64,000 nucleotides of DNA from JAABTH01 sp964492615 (GTDB lineage Bacteria > Bacillota > Dethiobacteria > DTU022), in assembly GCA_964492615.1 (NCBI GenBank), contig CAZBKZ010000003.1:62001-126000 (forward strand), written 5' to 3'. Shown here one piece after another: positions 27,068 to 35,332 of this stretch (position 1 is the first letter of the stretch; the number at the start of each line of letters is the position of its first letter). The notes below the pieces were generated by a model. The model searched no databases and was not told the DNA's origin. It saw nothing but the letters and a program-made list of their open reading frames with translations. Made by a program: the position numbers and the translations under genes.

Positions 27068-28252
27068 ATGTATATAAGTAAATTTGTGACCCCGGAAATC
27101 ATTTTTGGTACAGGTTCATTGAACCAGATTGGTGAATGCTGCAGCAGGCTTGGCTCATCAAAGGTATTTCTTGTAGCAGATAAAGGCGTTGTTCAATGTG
27201 GATGGGTAGATAAAGCTACAGTTTTTTTAAAAAAAGCCGCTCTCAAGTACGAAATTTGGACAGACTTTTCTGCCAATCCCCGCGATTATGAAATCGAAGC
27301 CGGTCTTGAGCTATACAATCATGCCGGCTGCGATGCAGTCCTGGCCATTGGCGGAGGTAGCGCTGTTGATGCTGCCAAGGCAGTGGCAACCCTCTCCACG
27401 AACAAAGGACGCATTCACAACTTCGAAGGCATTGATATGATAACCGAGCCCCTTCCACCTTTAATAGTAGTTCCCTCTACAGCCGGTTCCGGAGCAGAGG
27501 TTTCCCAGTTTGCCATAATATCAGACAGCCATCGTAAGATTAAAATGACTATCATCTCTAAATCACTGGTTCCCGACATTGCCGTTTCCGATCCGCTAAT
27601 TCTTTCAACAATAAACAGCCATGTAACAGCACATACTGGAATGGAAGCGCTCAGCCATGCCGTGGAAGCATATCTCTCACTCGCAGCAACTGATATGACC
27701 GATATACATGCTGTTCACGCTATTAAACTAATTTCTGAAAACCTCAGATCTTCAGTTGCCAGCCAGGTAGATGAAACAGCAAAAATTGCCATGGGTAAAG
27801 CAAGCCTGCATGCCGGTATTGCTTTTTCAAATGCAGTTTTAGGTCTCGCTCATGCAATGACGCATCAGGTGGGAGGTTTACTTGATCTGCCTATTGGCAC
27901 AATCAGTGCTATCCTACTACCTTACGTTATGCGCTATAACATGATTGCCTGTATCGATAAGTATGCCATTATTGCCGAAGCGATGGGGGCCCGGACTAAA
28001 AACCTTTCCAAGCGTGAAGCAGCTGAAAAAGCAATAGATATGGTTCAACAACTGGCGAATGATGTTGGTATTCCTTCCGGCCTGTCTGAACTCGGCCTTC
28101 CCGAAGAATCAATCCCTGAATTAAGCAGAAATGCAATCAACGATGCCTGCTATATTACTAATCCGCGTGATGCTGATGAAAAAGAAATTGCCGCCATATT
28201 CCGCGCTGCTCTGAATACAAAAGGGGTGAGCACAAGTGGTTATTCAGAATAA
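27068..28252 (+). CDS. Iron-containing alcohol dehydrogenase family protein with altered metal ligands
   Basis: A 394-residue group III dehydrogenase: N-terminal nucleotide-binding fold with GGGSAVDAAKA (95-105) and the PSTAGSGAEV motif (136-145), then the all-helical metal domain. Aligned to E. coli FucO, whose iron is held by Asp196, His200, His263 and His277, this protein has Glu193, His197, His262 and Ile276: the Asp is conservative, but the last His is lost in LDLPIGT where PHG is usual. Metal type or activity may therefore differ. AAGGACGG precedes the ATG. Its 3' end overlaps the kinase gene by 17 bases, so the two are translationally coupled. The substrate is unknown. Confidence 0.88.
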   Translation: MYISKFVTPEIIFGTGSLNQIGECCSRLGSSKVFLVADKGVVQCGWVDKATVFLKKAALKYEIWTDFSANPRDYEIEAGLELYNHAGCDAVLAIGGGSAVDAAKAVATLSTNKGRIHNFEGIDMITEPLPPLIVVPSTAGSGAEVSQFAIISDSHRKIKMTIISKSLVPDIAVSDPLILSTINSHVTAHTGMEALSHAVEAYLSLAATDMTDIHAVHAIKLISENLRSSVASQVDETAKIAMGKASLHAGIAFSNAVLGLAHAMTHQVGGLLDLPIGTISAILLPYVMRYNMIACIDKYAIIAEAMGARTKNLSKREAAEKAIDMVQQLANDVGIPSGLSELGLPEESIPELSRNAINDACYITNPRDADEKEIAAIFRAALNTKGVSTSGYSE

Positions 28253-29414
28253 AAAACGGTTAATTGAAAAACTGACCGGGGTACATAGTTCAAAACGCTC
28301 TTACTATGTTGCCCTGAAAAAAAAGATCGATGAACTTTTAAAAATAAAACGCGACTGGGAAGTTACTTTTTCCGCTGTTACCGATCTCCTTGTTTTTATA
28401 AACCAGGATTATGAAATTCAGAGAGTTAACCAGGCGGCAATTGAATTCTTTACTATGCCCGAAGAAGACATTATCGGTAACAAATGTTACCATCTTTTTT
28501 ACGGGCGCGAATCAAAGTGCAATCCGTGTATTGCAGACCAGGTTTTGCGCTCGCAGAAAACTGCATATCACCAGTCAAGAACCCGTTATAACCGTGTTCT
28601 TGACATTTTTGCCTACCCTGCTTTTACCGAACAAAAAGAACCTTATGGCGTTACATATTACGCCAAGGATGTAACAAGCTTTGTCGACTCTATTAAACTG
28701 GTATCAATGGGTGAGATGTCGGCCGGCGTAGCTCACGAACTGAACAGCCCTCTAACCGCCATAGTGGGTAACTCTCAGCTTTTATTACGGGAAACCAAAC
28801 CCGATCATCCCCAATACCAGCTGATTAATGATATACATAGCAGCGGCCTTCGCTGCCAGAGAATAATTAAAAACCTGCTTACTTTTTCACGGCAGGATGA
28901 ATTCACCTTTGAAGAAGTGGATATCAATGCTATCGTAGACAGCGCTCTTGCTCTTGCTGCATATCAAATTGAAAAAAGTAATATTGAATTAACAGTGGAA
29001 AAAAACCCGGACATTCCTATACTATCTGGAAGCAACAGCAGTATTGAGCAAATCATTATCAACTTAATTCTCAATGCCAAAGACGCTGTTGAAAGTAAAA
29101 TTGAAAATGGAAAGAATAAAGGTAAAGGAACCATCCACATTTCCACCGGGATGCATCCGGAAGGTAATTTAGCCATAGTTGCTGTAACTGATAACGGCAG
29201 CGGCATAGAGGAAGAGCATATACCGCAAATATTCAATCCCTTTTACACAACTAAAAAAAGTGGAAAGGGAACGGGTTTGGGGTTATCGGTGAGTCTCGGC
29301 ATCGCACAGGCACACGGCGGCTTTATTGATCTCGATACAAAGGTTGGTAAAGGCAGTACATTCAGCCTTATTCTACCGATCCATCGATCTCATCAAAATG
29401 GCGCTTCTGAGTAG
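28236..29414 (+). CDS. Cytoplasmic PAS-domain sensor histidine kinase (NtrB-like)
   Basis: 392 residues without transmembrane segments. A short coiled N-terminus leads to a PAS domain (about 42-150) that carries Cys84, Cys95 and Cys98 (CYHLFYG...CNPC), then the dimerisation/phosphoacceptor domain with His167 (GEMSAGVAHELNSPL) and an ATPase domain with N (LILNAKDAV), G1 (DNGSGIEEE) and G2 (GTGLGLSVS) boxes. It starts at GTG inside the end of the dehydrogenase gene. It should phosphorylate the sigma-54 regulator encoded 60 bases downstream. The internal PAS with cysteines suggests sensing of a cytoplasmic redox or small-molecule signal; the signal is unknown. Confidence 0.93.
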   Translation: MVIQNKKRLIEKLTGVHSSKRSYYVALKKKIDELLKIKRDWEVTFSAVTDLLVFINQDYEIQRVNQAAIEFFTMPEEDIIGNKCYHLFYGRESKCNPCIADQVLRSQKTAYHQSRTRYNRVLDIFAYPAFTEQKEPYGVTYYAKDVTSFVDSIKLVSMGEMSAGVAHELNSPLTAIVGNSQLLLRETKPDHPQYQLINDIHSSGLRCQRIIKNLLTFSRQDEFTFEEVDINAIVDSALALAAYQIEKSNIELTVEKNPDIPILSGSNSSIEQIIINLILNAKDAVESKIENGKNKGKGTIHISTGMHPEGNLAIVAVTDNGSGIEEEHIPQIFNPFYTTKKSGKGTGLGLSVSLGIAQAHGGFIDLDTKVGKGSTFSLILPIHRSHQNGASE

Positions 29415-29474
29415 ATTTAGCTTGATGACTGGCAAGAATAAAAGTTATTTTAACAACATACCGGAGGTTTGGCA

Positions 29475-30977
29475 ATGTCAGGTAAGGCCCGTTTTTTAAT
29501 AGTAGACGACGAGCAGGAAGTATGTAATTTTTTTAGTTATTTGCTGCAAAAGAAAGGTTACGCAGTGGAAACAGCCATTTCTGGTGCTGAGGCCTCAAAA
29601 AAAATCATAGAAAATAAGTATGATACTGCCCTGGTTGACTTGAAGCTTCCCGATGCCAACGGCCTTGAGATTCTAAAAGAGATAAAAGCAGCTCAGCCTG
29701 ACTGTCAGGTAATAATAATTACAGGCTATTCAACCGTTAAATCTGCCGTTGAAGCAATCCAGCTCGGAGCATTCGATTATGTGGAGAAACCCTTTGTTGA
29801 TATAAATGAGATGGAACAGTTGCTGGCACGCTCCCTGAATGCACGTGCTGAGACTGAAATATTATCTGCGGCACAGGAAGAACTCGGTTTTGTAGTCGGA
29901 CACAATCAAAAAATGCTCAGCCTGGTATCAGCAGCCAAAAAAATTGCCAAAAAAAATATTACTGTCCTAATCCAGGGAGAAACAGGCACAGGCAAAGAAG
30001 TGCTGGCCCGTTATATCCATTCAGTGAGCCACCGCAGCAGGCAACCTTTTCTGGCCTTTAACTGCGGTGCTTTTACAGAAACACTTCTGGAAAGCGAACT
30101 ATTTGGTCATGAAAAAGGTTCCTTCACCGGGGCTACCCATAAAAAGAAAGGTATATTTGAGCAGGCTAATAAAGCAACTCTATTTCTAGATGAAATAGAC
30201 TCAGCAAGCCCCGCTATACAGATTAAACTGCTTCGCGTTCTGGAAACAGGAGAATACTTCCGGGTTGGCGGAGAAGAAATGTGCAAAGTTGATGTGCGGA
30301 TTATTGCAGCCACCAACGCCGACCTGGCCCAGAAAGTTGCCGATAACAAGTTCAGGGAAGACCTGTTCTACCGTCTTGATGTGGCCTCACTACACATCCC
30401 CCCCCTGCGTGAAAGACCGGACGACCTGAAGCAGTTTATAAACTTCTTTCTTCACAAAGAATCCGCTGCCAAGCAAATACCTTTTAAAGATTTTTCCAGC
30501 AAAGCTATGGAACTGCTGCAGACACATGACTGGCCCGGCAATATAAGGGAATTGGCCAATACAGTTGCCCAGGCTTTACTGTTAAGCAAAGGAACTCAGA
30601 TCGAAATTGAAGATCTACCCGATCGAATCATTAAAAGTTGCAGTAAAAAAGATGCTCCCATCGACACAACCCCCGCAAGCTCACCTGAAAAAGGGTCAAC
30701 AACAGATAGTGTTGACGATATTATTTACCCCGGAGAATTATTAAAACAGTATGAACAGGTTCTTCTGGAAAATATTAATTTCAGGCAGGGTTTTAACTTC
30801 GAACAGTACAGTTATGAAATCAACGCCTGGCGTGATCAGCTGCTTTCACACATTATCAATGAAGCGCTCAATGACACCTACGGCAACCAGGTAAAAGCAG
30901 CTAAACTGCTCGGCATCACGCCACGCGCTCTCCGCTACCATCTCCATAAAAGTGAGCGAAATAATGGAACAGGTTAA
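29475..30977 (+). CDS. Sigma-54-dependent response regulator (NtrC family)
   Basis: A 500-residue enhancer-binding protein: receiver domain (Asp11, Asp12, phosphoacceptor Asp55, Thr83, Lys105), AAA+ domain with Walker A GETGTGKE (168-175), sigma-54 loop GSFTGA (215-220; usual GAFTGA) and LFLDEID, then a linker and a C-terminal Fis-type helix-turn-helix (VKAAKLLGITPRALRYHL). ATG 29475 is chosen since CGGAGG lies 7 bases upstream. It is probably the activator of the sigma-54 promoter at 25429. Its stop codon overlaps that of the convergent PII gene. Confidence 0.95.
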   Translation: MSGKARFLIVDDEQEVCNFFSYLLQKKGYAVETAISGAEASKKIIENKYDTALVDLKLPDANGLEILKEIKAAQPDCQVIIITGYSTVKSAVEAIQLGAFDYVEKPFVDINEMEQLLARSLNARAETEILSAAQEELGFVVGHNQKMLSLVSAAKKIAKKNITVLIQGETGTGKEVLARYIHSVSHRSRQPFLAFNCGAFTETLLESELFGHEKGSFTGATHKKKGIFEQANKATLFLDEIDSASPAIQIKLLRVLETGEYFRVGGEEMCKVDVRIIAATNADLAQKVADNKFREDLFYRLDVASLHIPPLRERPDDLKQFINFFLHKESAAKQIPFKDFSSKAMELLQTHDWPGNIRELANTVAQALLLSKGTQIEIEDLPDRIIKSCSKKDAPIDTTPASSPEKGSTTDSVDDIIYPGELLKQYEQVLLENINFRQGFNFEQYSYEINAWRDQLLSHIINEALNDTYGNQVKAAKLLGITPRALRYHLHKSERNNGTG

Positions 30978-31312
30978 AGTGCAGCCGCTCCTCTTTCCCC
31001 GGTGCGGATCCTGATTACATCGTCAATCGAAGATATGAATATTTTTCCATCACCTATTTCACCTGTTCTGGCCTCTTTGGTTATTATTTTTATTATATCC
31101 TCTACTGACTCAGAGTTGACAACAATCTCAATTTTAACTTTTGGAAGCAGGTTAACTTCATACTTGTTCCCCCTGTATTGTGCAGTTTTACCCTGTTGAA
31201 GACCTGCACCCGTAACCTGTGAGACTGTAAGTCCTTTTAACCCGTAACCTCCGAGGCTTTCTTTGACTGCTTCAAGTTTTGATGGCCTGATAATTGCTGT
31301 AATTTTAACCAT
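30974..31312 (-). CDS. glnK: Nitrogen regulatory protein P-II (GlnB/GlnK type)
   Basis: A 112-residue trimeric signal protein that binds 2-oxoglutarate and ATP/ADP and in amt-linked cases plugs the ammonium channel. The T-loop is complete with Tyr46 and Tyr51 (QYRGNKYEV), followed by the LLPKVKIEIVV strand, the TGEIGDGKIF B-loop and the C-terminal RIRTGERG. It follows amt by 25 bases, so it is most likely the amt partner. The stop codons of this gene and the response regulator share a TTAA, a 4-base convergent overlap with no terminator between. Confidence 0.95.
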   Translation of the reverse strand: MVKITAIIRPSKLEAVKESLGGYGLKGLTVSQVTGAGLQQGKTAQYRGNKYEVNLLPKVKIEIVVNSESVEDIIKIITKEARTGEIGDGKIFISSIDDVIRIRTGERGAAAL

Positions 31313-31337
31313 AATAACAGTTCCCCTTTATTGTTGG

Positions 31338-32573
31338 TTATAATGTGTAGCCTGACCGCTTAGCAAAATCAGCATAAGCATCCATGCCGTGTTCCCCAAT
31401 ATCCAATCCTTCTTCTTCCTCACTGGCCGAAACCCTTAAACCTATAAAAGTATTGATCGTTTTGAATAAAATATAAGCACTGCCCATAGTCCAGACAGCT
31501 ACAGCAATAACACCGATGACCTGGACTAACAGCAGGGAGATGCTCCCGCCATAGAATAATCCACCCTCAAGGGCAAATAAACCCACCATGATAGTACCGA
31601 AAGCGCCACATAAGCCATGCACTGCTACGGCTCCTACAGGATCATCAACACGTAACACTTTTTCTATAAATTCAACACCAAAAACAACTATTATTCCAGC
31701 CAGGGCTCCAATTATTAATGCCCCGGCAGGTGATATGTCTGACGCACCTGCTGTTATGGCCACCAGTCCAGCCAAAGCGCCATTCAGGCTAAATGAAACA
31801 TCTGGTTTCCCATATCGAACCCAGGAAATACCCATTGCCAGCAACGCGCCTGCTGCTGCAGATATGTTTGTAGTTACGGCAATATCGGCAATAGATAAAT
31901 CCATTCCGGAAAGAGTACTTCCCGGGTTAAAACCGAACCAGCCAAACCATAGTATAAAAACTCCCAGTGCCCCAAGAGTTATACTGTGACCGGGGATAGC
32001 ATTAGGTTTGCCCTTTGCGGTAAATTTACCAATTCTTGGTCCTAATATTCTGGCTCCTATCAGCGCTGCCCACCCCCCAACAGAATGAACTACAGTAGAA
32101 CCGGCAAAATCAATAAACCCAAGCTGTCCAAGCCATCCTCCACCCCAAATCCAATGCCCTGCAACTGGATAAATAATTGCAGTAATGAAAATGGTATAAA
32201 CAAGGTATGAAGAAAATTTAGTTCTTTCAGCCATTGCCCCTGAAACAATGGTTGCTGCCGTAGCTGCAAACACAGTTTGAAACAACAAAAATGCCGACAG
32301 GGGTATCTCCAGGGCCAAGTGCTCAAAGCCACCTTTTGCGAAAAAACTGTCAACCCCGAACAATCCAGCAAAGCTATTCCCAAACATAATCGCGAAACCA
32401 ATTATCCAGTAAAGTATGCTGCCACATGAAAAATCCATAAGGTTTTTCATGATTATATTACCGGCATTCTTTGCCCGGGTAAAACCAGCCTCAACCATAG
32501 CAAATCCCGCTTGCATTAAAAACACCAGAAATGCTGCCAATAAAACCCATATTGTATTCAGTGCTACTTCCAT
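31338..32573 (-). CDS. amt: Ammonium transporter
   Basis: A 411-residue Amt/MEP/Rh channel with 11 predicted helices. Both pore histidines are visible in VVHSVGGWAALIG and VAVHGLCGAFGT, along with FAMVEAGFTRAKN at the N-terminus and GHWIWGGGWL. AAAGGGG precedes the ATG. It forms an operon with the downstream PII gene. The leader holds a strong hairpin (32670-32700) that may end readthrough from pth or act as an attenuator. No sigma-54 element was found upstream, so its nitrogen control is not evident from sequence. Confidence 0.96.
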   Translation of the reverse strand: MEVALNTIWVLLAAFLVFLMQAGFAMVEAGFTRAKNAGNIIMKNLMDFSCGSILYWIIGFAIMFGNSFAGLFGVDSFFAKGGFEHLALEIPLSAFLLFQTVFAATAATIVSGAMAERTKFSSYLVYTIFITAIIYPVAGHWIWGGGWLGQLGFIDFAGSTVVHSVGGWAALIGARILGPRIGKFTAKGKPNAIPGHSITLGALGVFILWFGWFGFNPGSTLSGMDLSIADIAVTTNISAAAGALLAMGISWVRYGKPDVSFSLNGALAGLVAITAGASDISPAGALIIGALAGIIVVFGVEFIEKVLRVDDPVGAVAVHGLCGAFGTIMVGLFALEGGLFYGGSISLLLVQVIGVIAVAVWTMGSAYILFKTINTFIGLRVSASEEEEGLDIGEHGMDAYADFAKRSGYTL

Positions 32574-32659
32574 TATTTCATCCCCTTTATCAATTTTTTA
32601 CTCTTATACATAGGCTTTGATCGACTTGCCGGGCAGTTATATCAGCATTTCAATCACCT

Positions 32660-32700
32660 CTCAAAAATAAAGCCCGACGGGATATATACCCGTCGGGCTT
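32660..32700 (-). terminator. Terminator-like hairpin in the amt leader
   Basis: A perfect 12-bp stem AAGCCCGACGGG/CCCGTCGGGCTT with a 7-base loop, followed on the minus strand by TATTTTTG. It ends about 87 bases before the amt ATG and only ~22 bases after the pth terminator, leaving no room for a promoter between them. Confidence 0.75.
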
Positions 32701-32722
32701 CTTTGCCCTGAATTACAAGAAA

Positions 32723-32760
32723 TAAAAAAAAGCGCTTACAGCTTTAAACTGTAAAGCGCC
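32723..32760 (-). terminator. Terminator of the prs-rplY-pth genes
   Basis: On the minus strand GGCGCTTTACAG, a 7-base loop, CTGTAAGCGCT and a run of eight T: a textbook intrinsic terminator, 74 bases after the pth stop. Confidence 0.9.
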
Positions 32761-32833
32761 ATTGCTTATTAATTAAAATTTATTATTACGTATTATAATA
32801 TAGATTGATAAAACTGGCAAGAAGCCTTGCTAT

Positions 32834-33400
32834 TTATTTTTTACTGTTAAATTTATTCATCGCCGCCTCAAGCCCAAATTCAATATAATGTAGAACGGCA
32901 TCAGCAGAATATGTTACTGCTTCATCAAGAACAACCTGCTCCTTATCGTCGGCAGGCACCAGTACATACTCAGCAGGATCCATGTAGTCGGGAGCTCCGC
33001 CGATACCTATCCTGAGACGGGGGAAACTATCTGTACCGATAGCATCAATAATTGATTGCAAACCCCTATGGCCGCCGCTTCCACCCATGCCCCGCAGGCG
33101 AATCGTCCCCGGAGGCAAATCCAAATCATCATAAACAACCATTAAATGCTCCAGATCAACATGATAATTTCGGACCAGGGCCTTCACTGCACGGCCGCTT
33201 AAATTCATATAAGTAAGCGGTTGAGCCAGCATTACCGGTATATCCATAAAATATGTTACAGCCACCAGGGCTTCATGCTTATATTCCGGTTTAACCCCAC
33301 TAAACCGTTGAGAGAGTCTTTCTATTACTTGAAACCCCAGGTTATGTCTGCTTCCTTCATACTTTTTACCTGGATTACCAAGCCCAACAATCAAATACAT
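32834..33400 (-). CDS. pth: Peptidyl-tRNA hydrolase
   Basis: Releases tRNA from dropped-off peptidyl-tRNA. The 188-residue protein starts with MYLIVGLGNPGKKYEGSRHN and shows the catalytic His of the SRHNLGF motif, the AQPLTYMNLSG segment, and DDLDLPPG with GGSGGHRGLQSII. ATG 33400 is chosen because GGGGTGG lies just before it; the GTG three codons upstream is less likely. It stands in its conserved place after rplY, but the usual next gene, mfd, is displaced. Confidence 0.96.
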   Translation of the reverse strand: MYLIVGLGNPGKKYEGSRHNLGFQVIERLSQRFSGVKPEYKHEALVAVTYFMDIPVMLAQPLTYMNLSGRAVKALVRNYHVDLEHLMVVYDDLDLPPGTIRLRGMGGSGGHRGLQSIIDAIGTDSFPRLRIGIGGAPDYMDPAEYVLVPADDKEQVVLDEAVTYSADAVLHYIEFGLEAAMNKFNSKK

Positions 33401-33440
33401 TATAGCCACCCCAAATACCGATAATGAAGATATGAAGATA

Positions 33441-33476
33441 TGAAAAATGATGCCCCCTATTGATTGGGCATCATTT
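33441..33476 (-). terminator. Hairpin between rplY and pth
   Basis: An 11-bp stem AAATGATGCCC/GGGCATCATTT with T-rich sequence after it on the minus strand. It probably reduces readthrough from rplY into pth. Confidence 0.7.
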
Positions 33477-33499
33477 CAGTTAATCTTTTACATAAATAA

Positions 33500-34183
33500 T
33501 TAACTTTCTTCGGCTTCTTTATCTTCAGCCGGTGATTCTTCCGCGCCTTCTTCCGCTGCAGCCTCTTCGCCTTCCTCGAGTTCTTCCTCAGTCTCAGCTT
33601 CAAGTTCTTCTTCAGCCATTGGCGCCTGAACCTGGGCGAGAACTGAATCAGGTGGTGTGATTAACTCGATATCCCCTTCAAGGGCCAGGCTCTCAGCTGT
33701 AATACTGTCACCGATATTCAGCCCTGAGATATCAACATCAAACTGCTCTGGAATATCACCGGGCAGGCATTTAACCTGAACCTCCCTGCTTACCAGGGAC
33801 AGCACTCCTCCCTCAGCGATACCCTCCGGTTCACCAACGAAGTTAAGATAGACAGCAACTTCAATTTTATCCGTCATAGAAATACGAATAAAATCAACGT
33901 GAAGAATACGGTCCTGATAAATAATATCTCTCTGGATATCTTTAAACATTACCGTTTCCTGACGAGTTTTTTTGCCTTTTGACTTAACTGCCAGGTCAAC
34001 GAGAACGTTGCTGCCCCCCGAGGTTAGAACCTGCCTTAAAGTACGTCCGTCAATTAACAGGGGCAGTGTTTCTTCGCCCCTTCCATAGATAACCCCGGGA
34101 ACCTTATCTTCTGAGCGTATTTGTTTACGCTCTCCCTTGGTCATGGACGGACGAAACTGTGCTTCCATTACCATTCTGTCCAT
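33500..34183 (-). CDS. rplY: 50S ribosomal protein L25/general stress protein Ctc
   Basis: A 227-residue TL5/CTC-type protein that binds 5S rRNA: the N-terminal L25 domain (RPSMTKGERKQIRSE, KVPGVIYGRG) is followed by the C-terminal TL5 domain (VDFIRISMTDKIEV, GVLSLVSREVQVKCLPGDIP) and a highly acidic Glu/Ala-rich tail from about residue 192. GGAGG lies 9 bases before the ATG. The order prs-ctc-pth is conserved in Firmicutes. Confidence 0.95.
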   Translation of the reverse strand: MDRMVMEAQFRPSMTKGERKQIRSEDKVPGVIYGRGEETLPLLIDGRTLRQVLTSGGSNVLVDLAVKSKGKKTRQETVMFKDIQRDIIYQDRILHVDFIRISMTDKIEVAVYLNFVGEPEGIAEGGVLSLVSREVQVKCLPGDIPEQFDVDISGLNIGDSITAESLALEGDIELITPPDSVLAQVQAPMAEEELEAETEEELEEGEEAAAEEGAEESPAEDKEAEES

Positions 34184-34236
34184 TCATTCAAGCCTCCTTC
34201 TGAAATAGTATACTTCAGGAAGCGACTAAAATCAAC

Positions 34237-35190
34237 TTAATCAAAAAGTTCGCTTACCGAAATTTTATTTTGTATACGAATAATCGCCTCTCCAATTAGT
34301 GGAGCAACGGATAGCTCGTGAAAACAATCTCTTAAACCGTTCAGTAAACCCTTATCTACCGGTATTGTGTTAGTATAAACCACTTCAGTAATTGAAGAAT
34401 CGCTTAGCCGCTTCAGGGCCGGTCCGGAAAAAACAGGATGAGTGCAGCAGGCATATACATCACAAGCCCCGGCATCAATTAATGCTTCCGCACCCAGAGT
34501 AATTGTTCCGGCGGTATCAATCATATCGTCAATAAAGATTGCCGTTTTGCCTTTGACATTTCCGATAATGTTCATTATCTCCGCCTGGTTGGGAGCCGGT
34601 CTTTTTTTGTCTATTATGGCAATGGGCATCATCAACCGGTTGGCTAAATCCCTGGCCCTGGTAACCCCGCCAAGATCAGGAGAAACAACCACACCATTAT
34701 TAATGTTCTTGTTTTTAAAGTAATTTGACAAAATCGGTAAAGCAGTGAGGTGATCAAGCGGTATATTAAAAAACCCTTGAATCTGGCCGGCATGAAGATC
34801 CATTGCAACAACACGATCAGCCCCTGCTGCGGTAATTAAATCTGCAAGCAGTTTAGCTGTGATTGGATCGCGGGCCTTGGTTTTACGATCCTGCCTGGCA
34901 TAAGCATAATAAGGCACAACAACATTGACAGTTTTAACTGATGCCCTTTTCAGGGCATCCACCATAATTAAAAGTTCCATAATACTGTCGTTTATCGGCC
35001 CGCAAAGAGGCTGAATCAGAAAAGAATTCGTTCCACGCACACTTTCCTTGATACTAATCGCAATTTCACCATCGCTGAAGCGGCTAACCTCACTTTGCCC
35101 CAGCGAAACCCCAATATGTTCCGCTATCGCTTCAGCCAGGTTGCGGTTTGCGCTACCGCAAAATATCTTTAGTTCTTCCCCATTAACCAA
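34237..35190 (-). CDS. prs: Ribose-phosphate pyrophosphokinase
   Basis: Makes PRPP from ribose-5-phosphate and ATP for nucleotide, His, Trp and NAD synthesis. Motifs seen are FSDGEIAISI, YYAYARQDRK (catalytic loop), DLHAGQIQGFF, VVSPDLGGVTRA and the PRPP loop FIDDMIDTAGT. A longer frame reaches 35283, but AGGAGG lies 7 bases before TTG 35190 and the resulting 317 residues equal the family length. The PRPP consumers hpt and pncB lie in the same window. Confidence 0.96.
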   Translation of the reverse strand: MVNGEELKIFCGSANRNLAEAIAEHIGVSLGQSEVSRFSDGEIAISIKESVRGTNSFLIQPLCGPINDSIMELLIMVDALKRASVKTVNVVVPYYAYARQDRKTKARDPITAKLLADLITAAGADRVVAMDLHAGQIQGFFNIPLDHLTALPILSNYFKNKNINNGVVVSPDLGGVTRARDLANRLMMPIAIIDKKRPAPNQAEIMNIIGNVKGKTAIFIDDMIDTAGTITLGAEALIDAGACDVYACCTHPVFSGPALKRLSDSSITEVVYTNTIPVDKGLLNGLRDCFHELSVAPLIGEAIIRIQNKISVSELFD

Positions 35191-35332
35191 CTTGAACCCT
35201 CCTGATAGTTTTAAACAATATTTACCTTTCCGGGCTAACCTGTTAAAAATGGAATGGCTATTATTCCTTCTTCCAAGCAACACCTTTTTCCTGCCGCCTT
35301 TTAAACAAAAGGTTTAAACCGCTTAGCAACCA

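Noticed and set aside
32574..32670. Possible sigma-54 promoter for amt
   Set aside because: No TGGCAC-N5-TTGC match on the minus strand in this leader.
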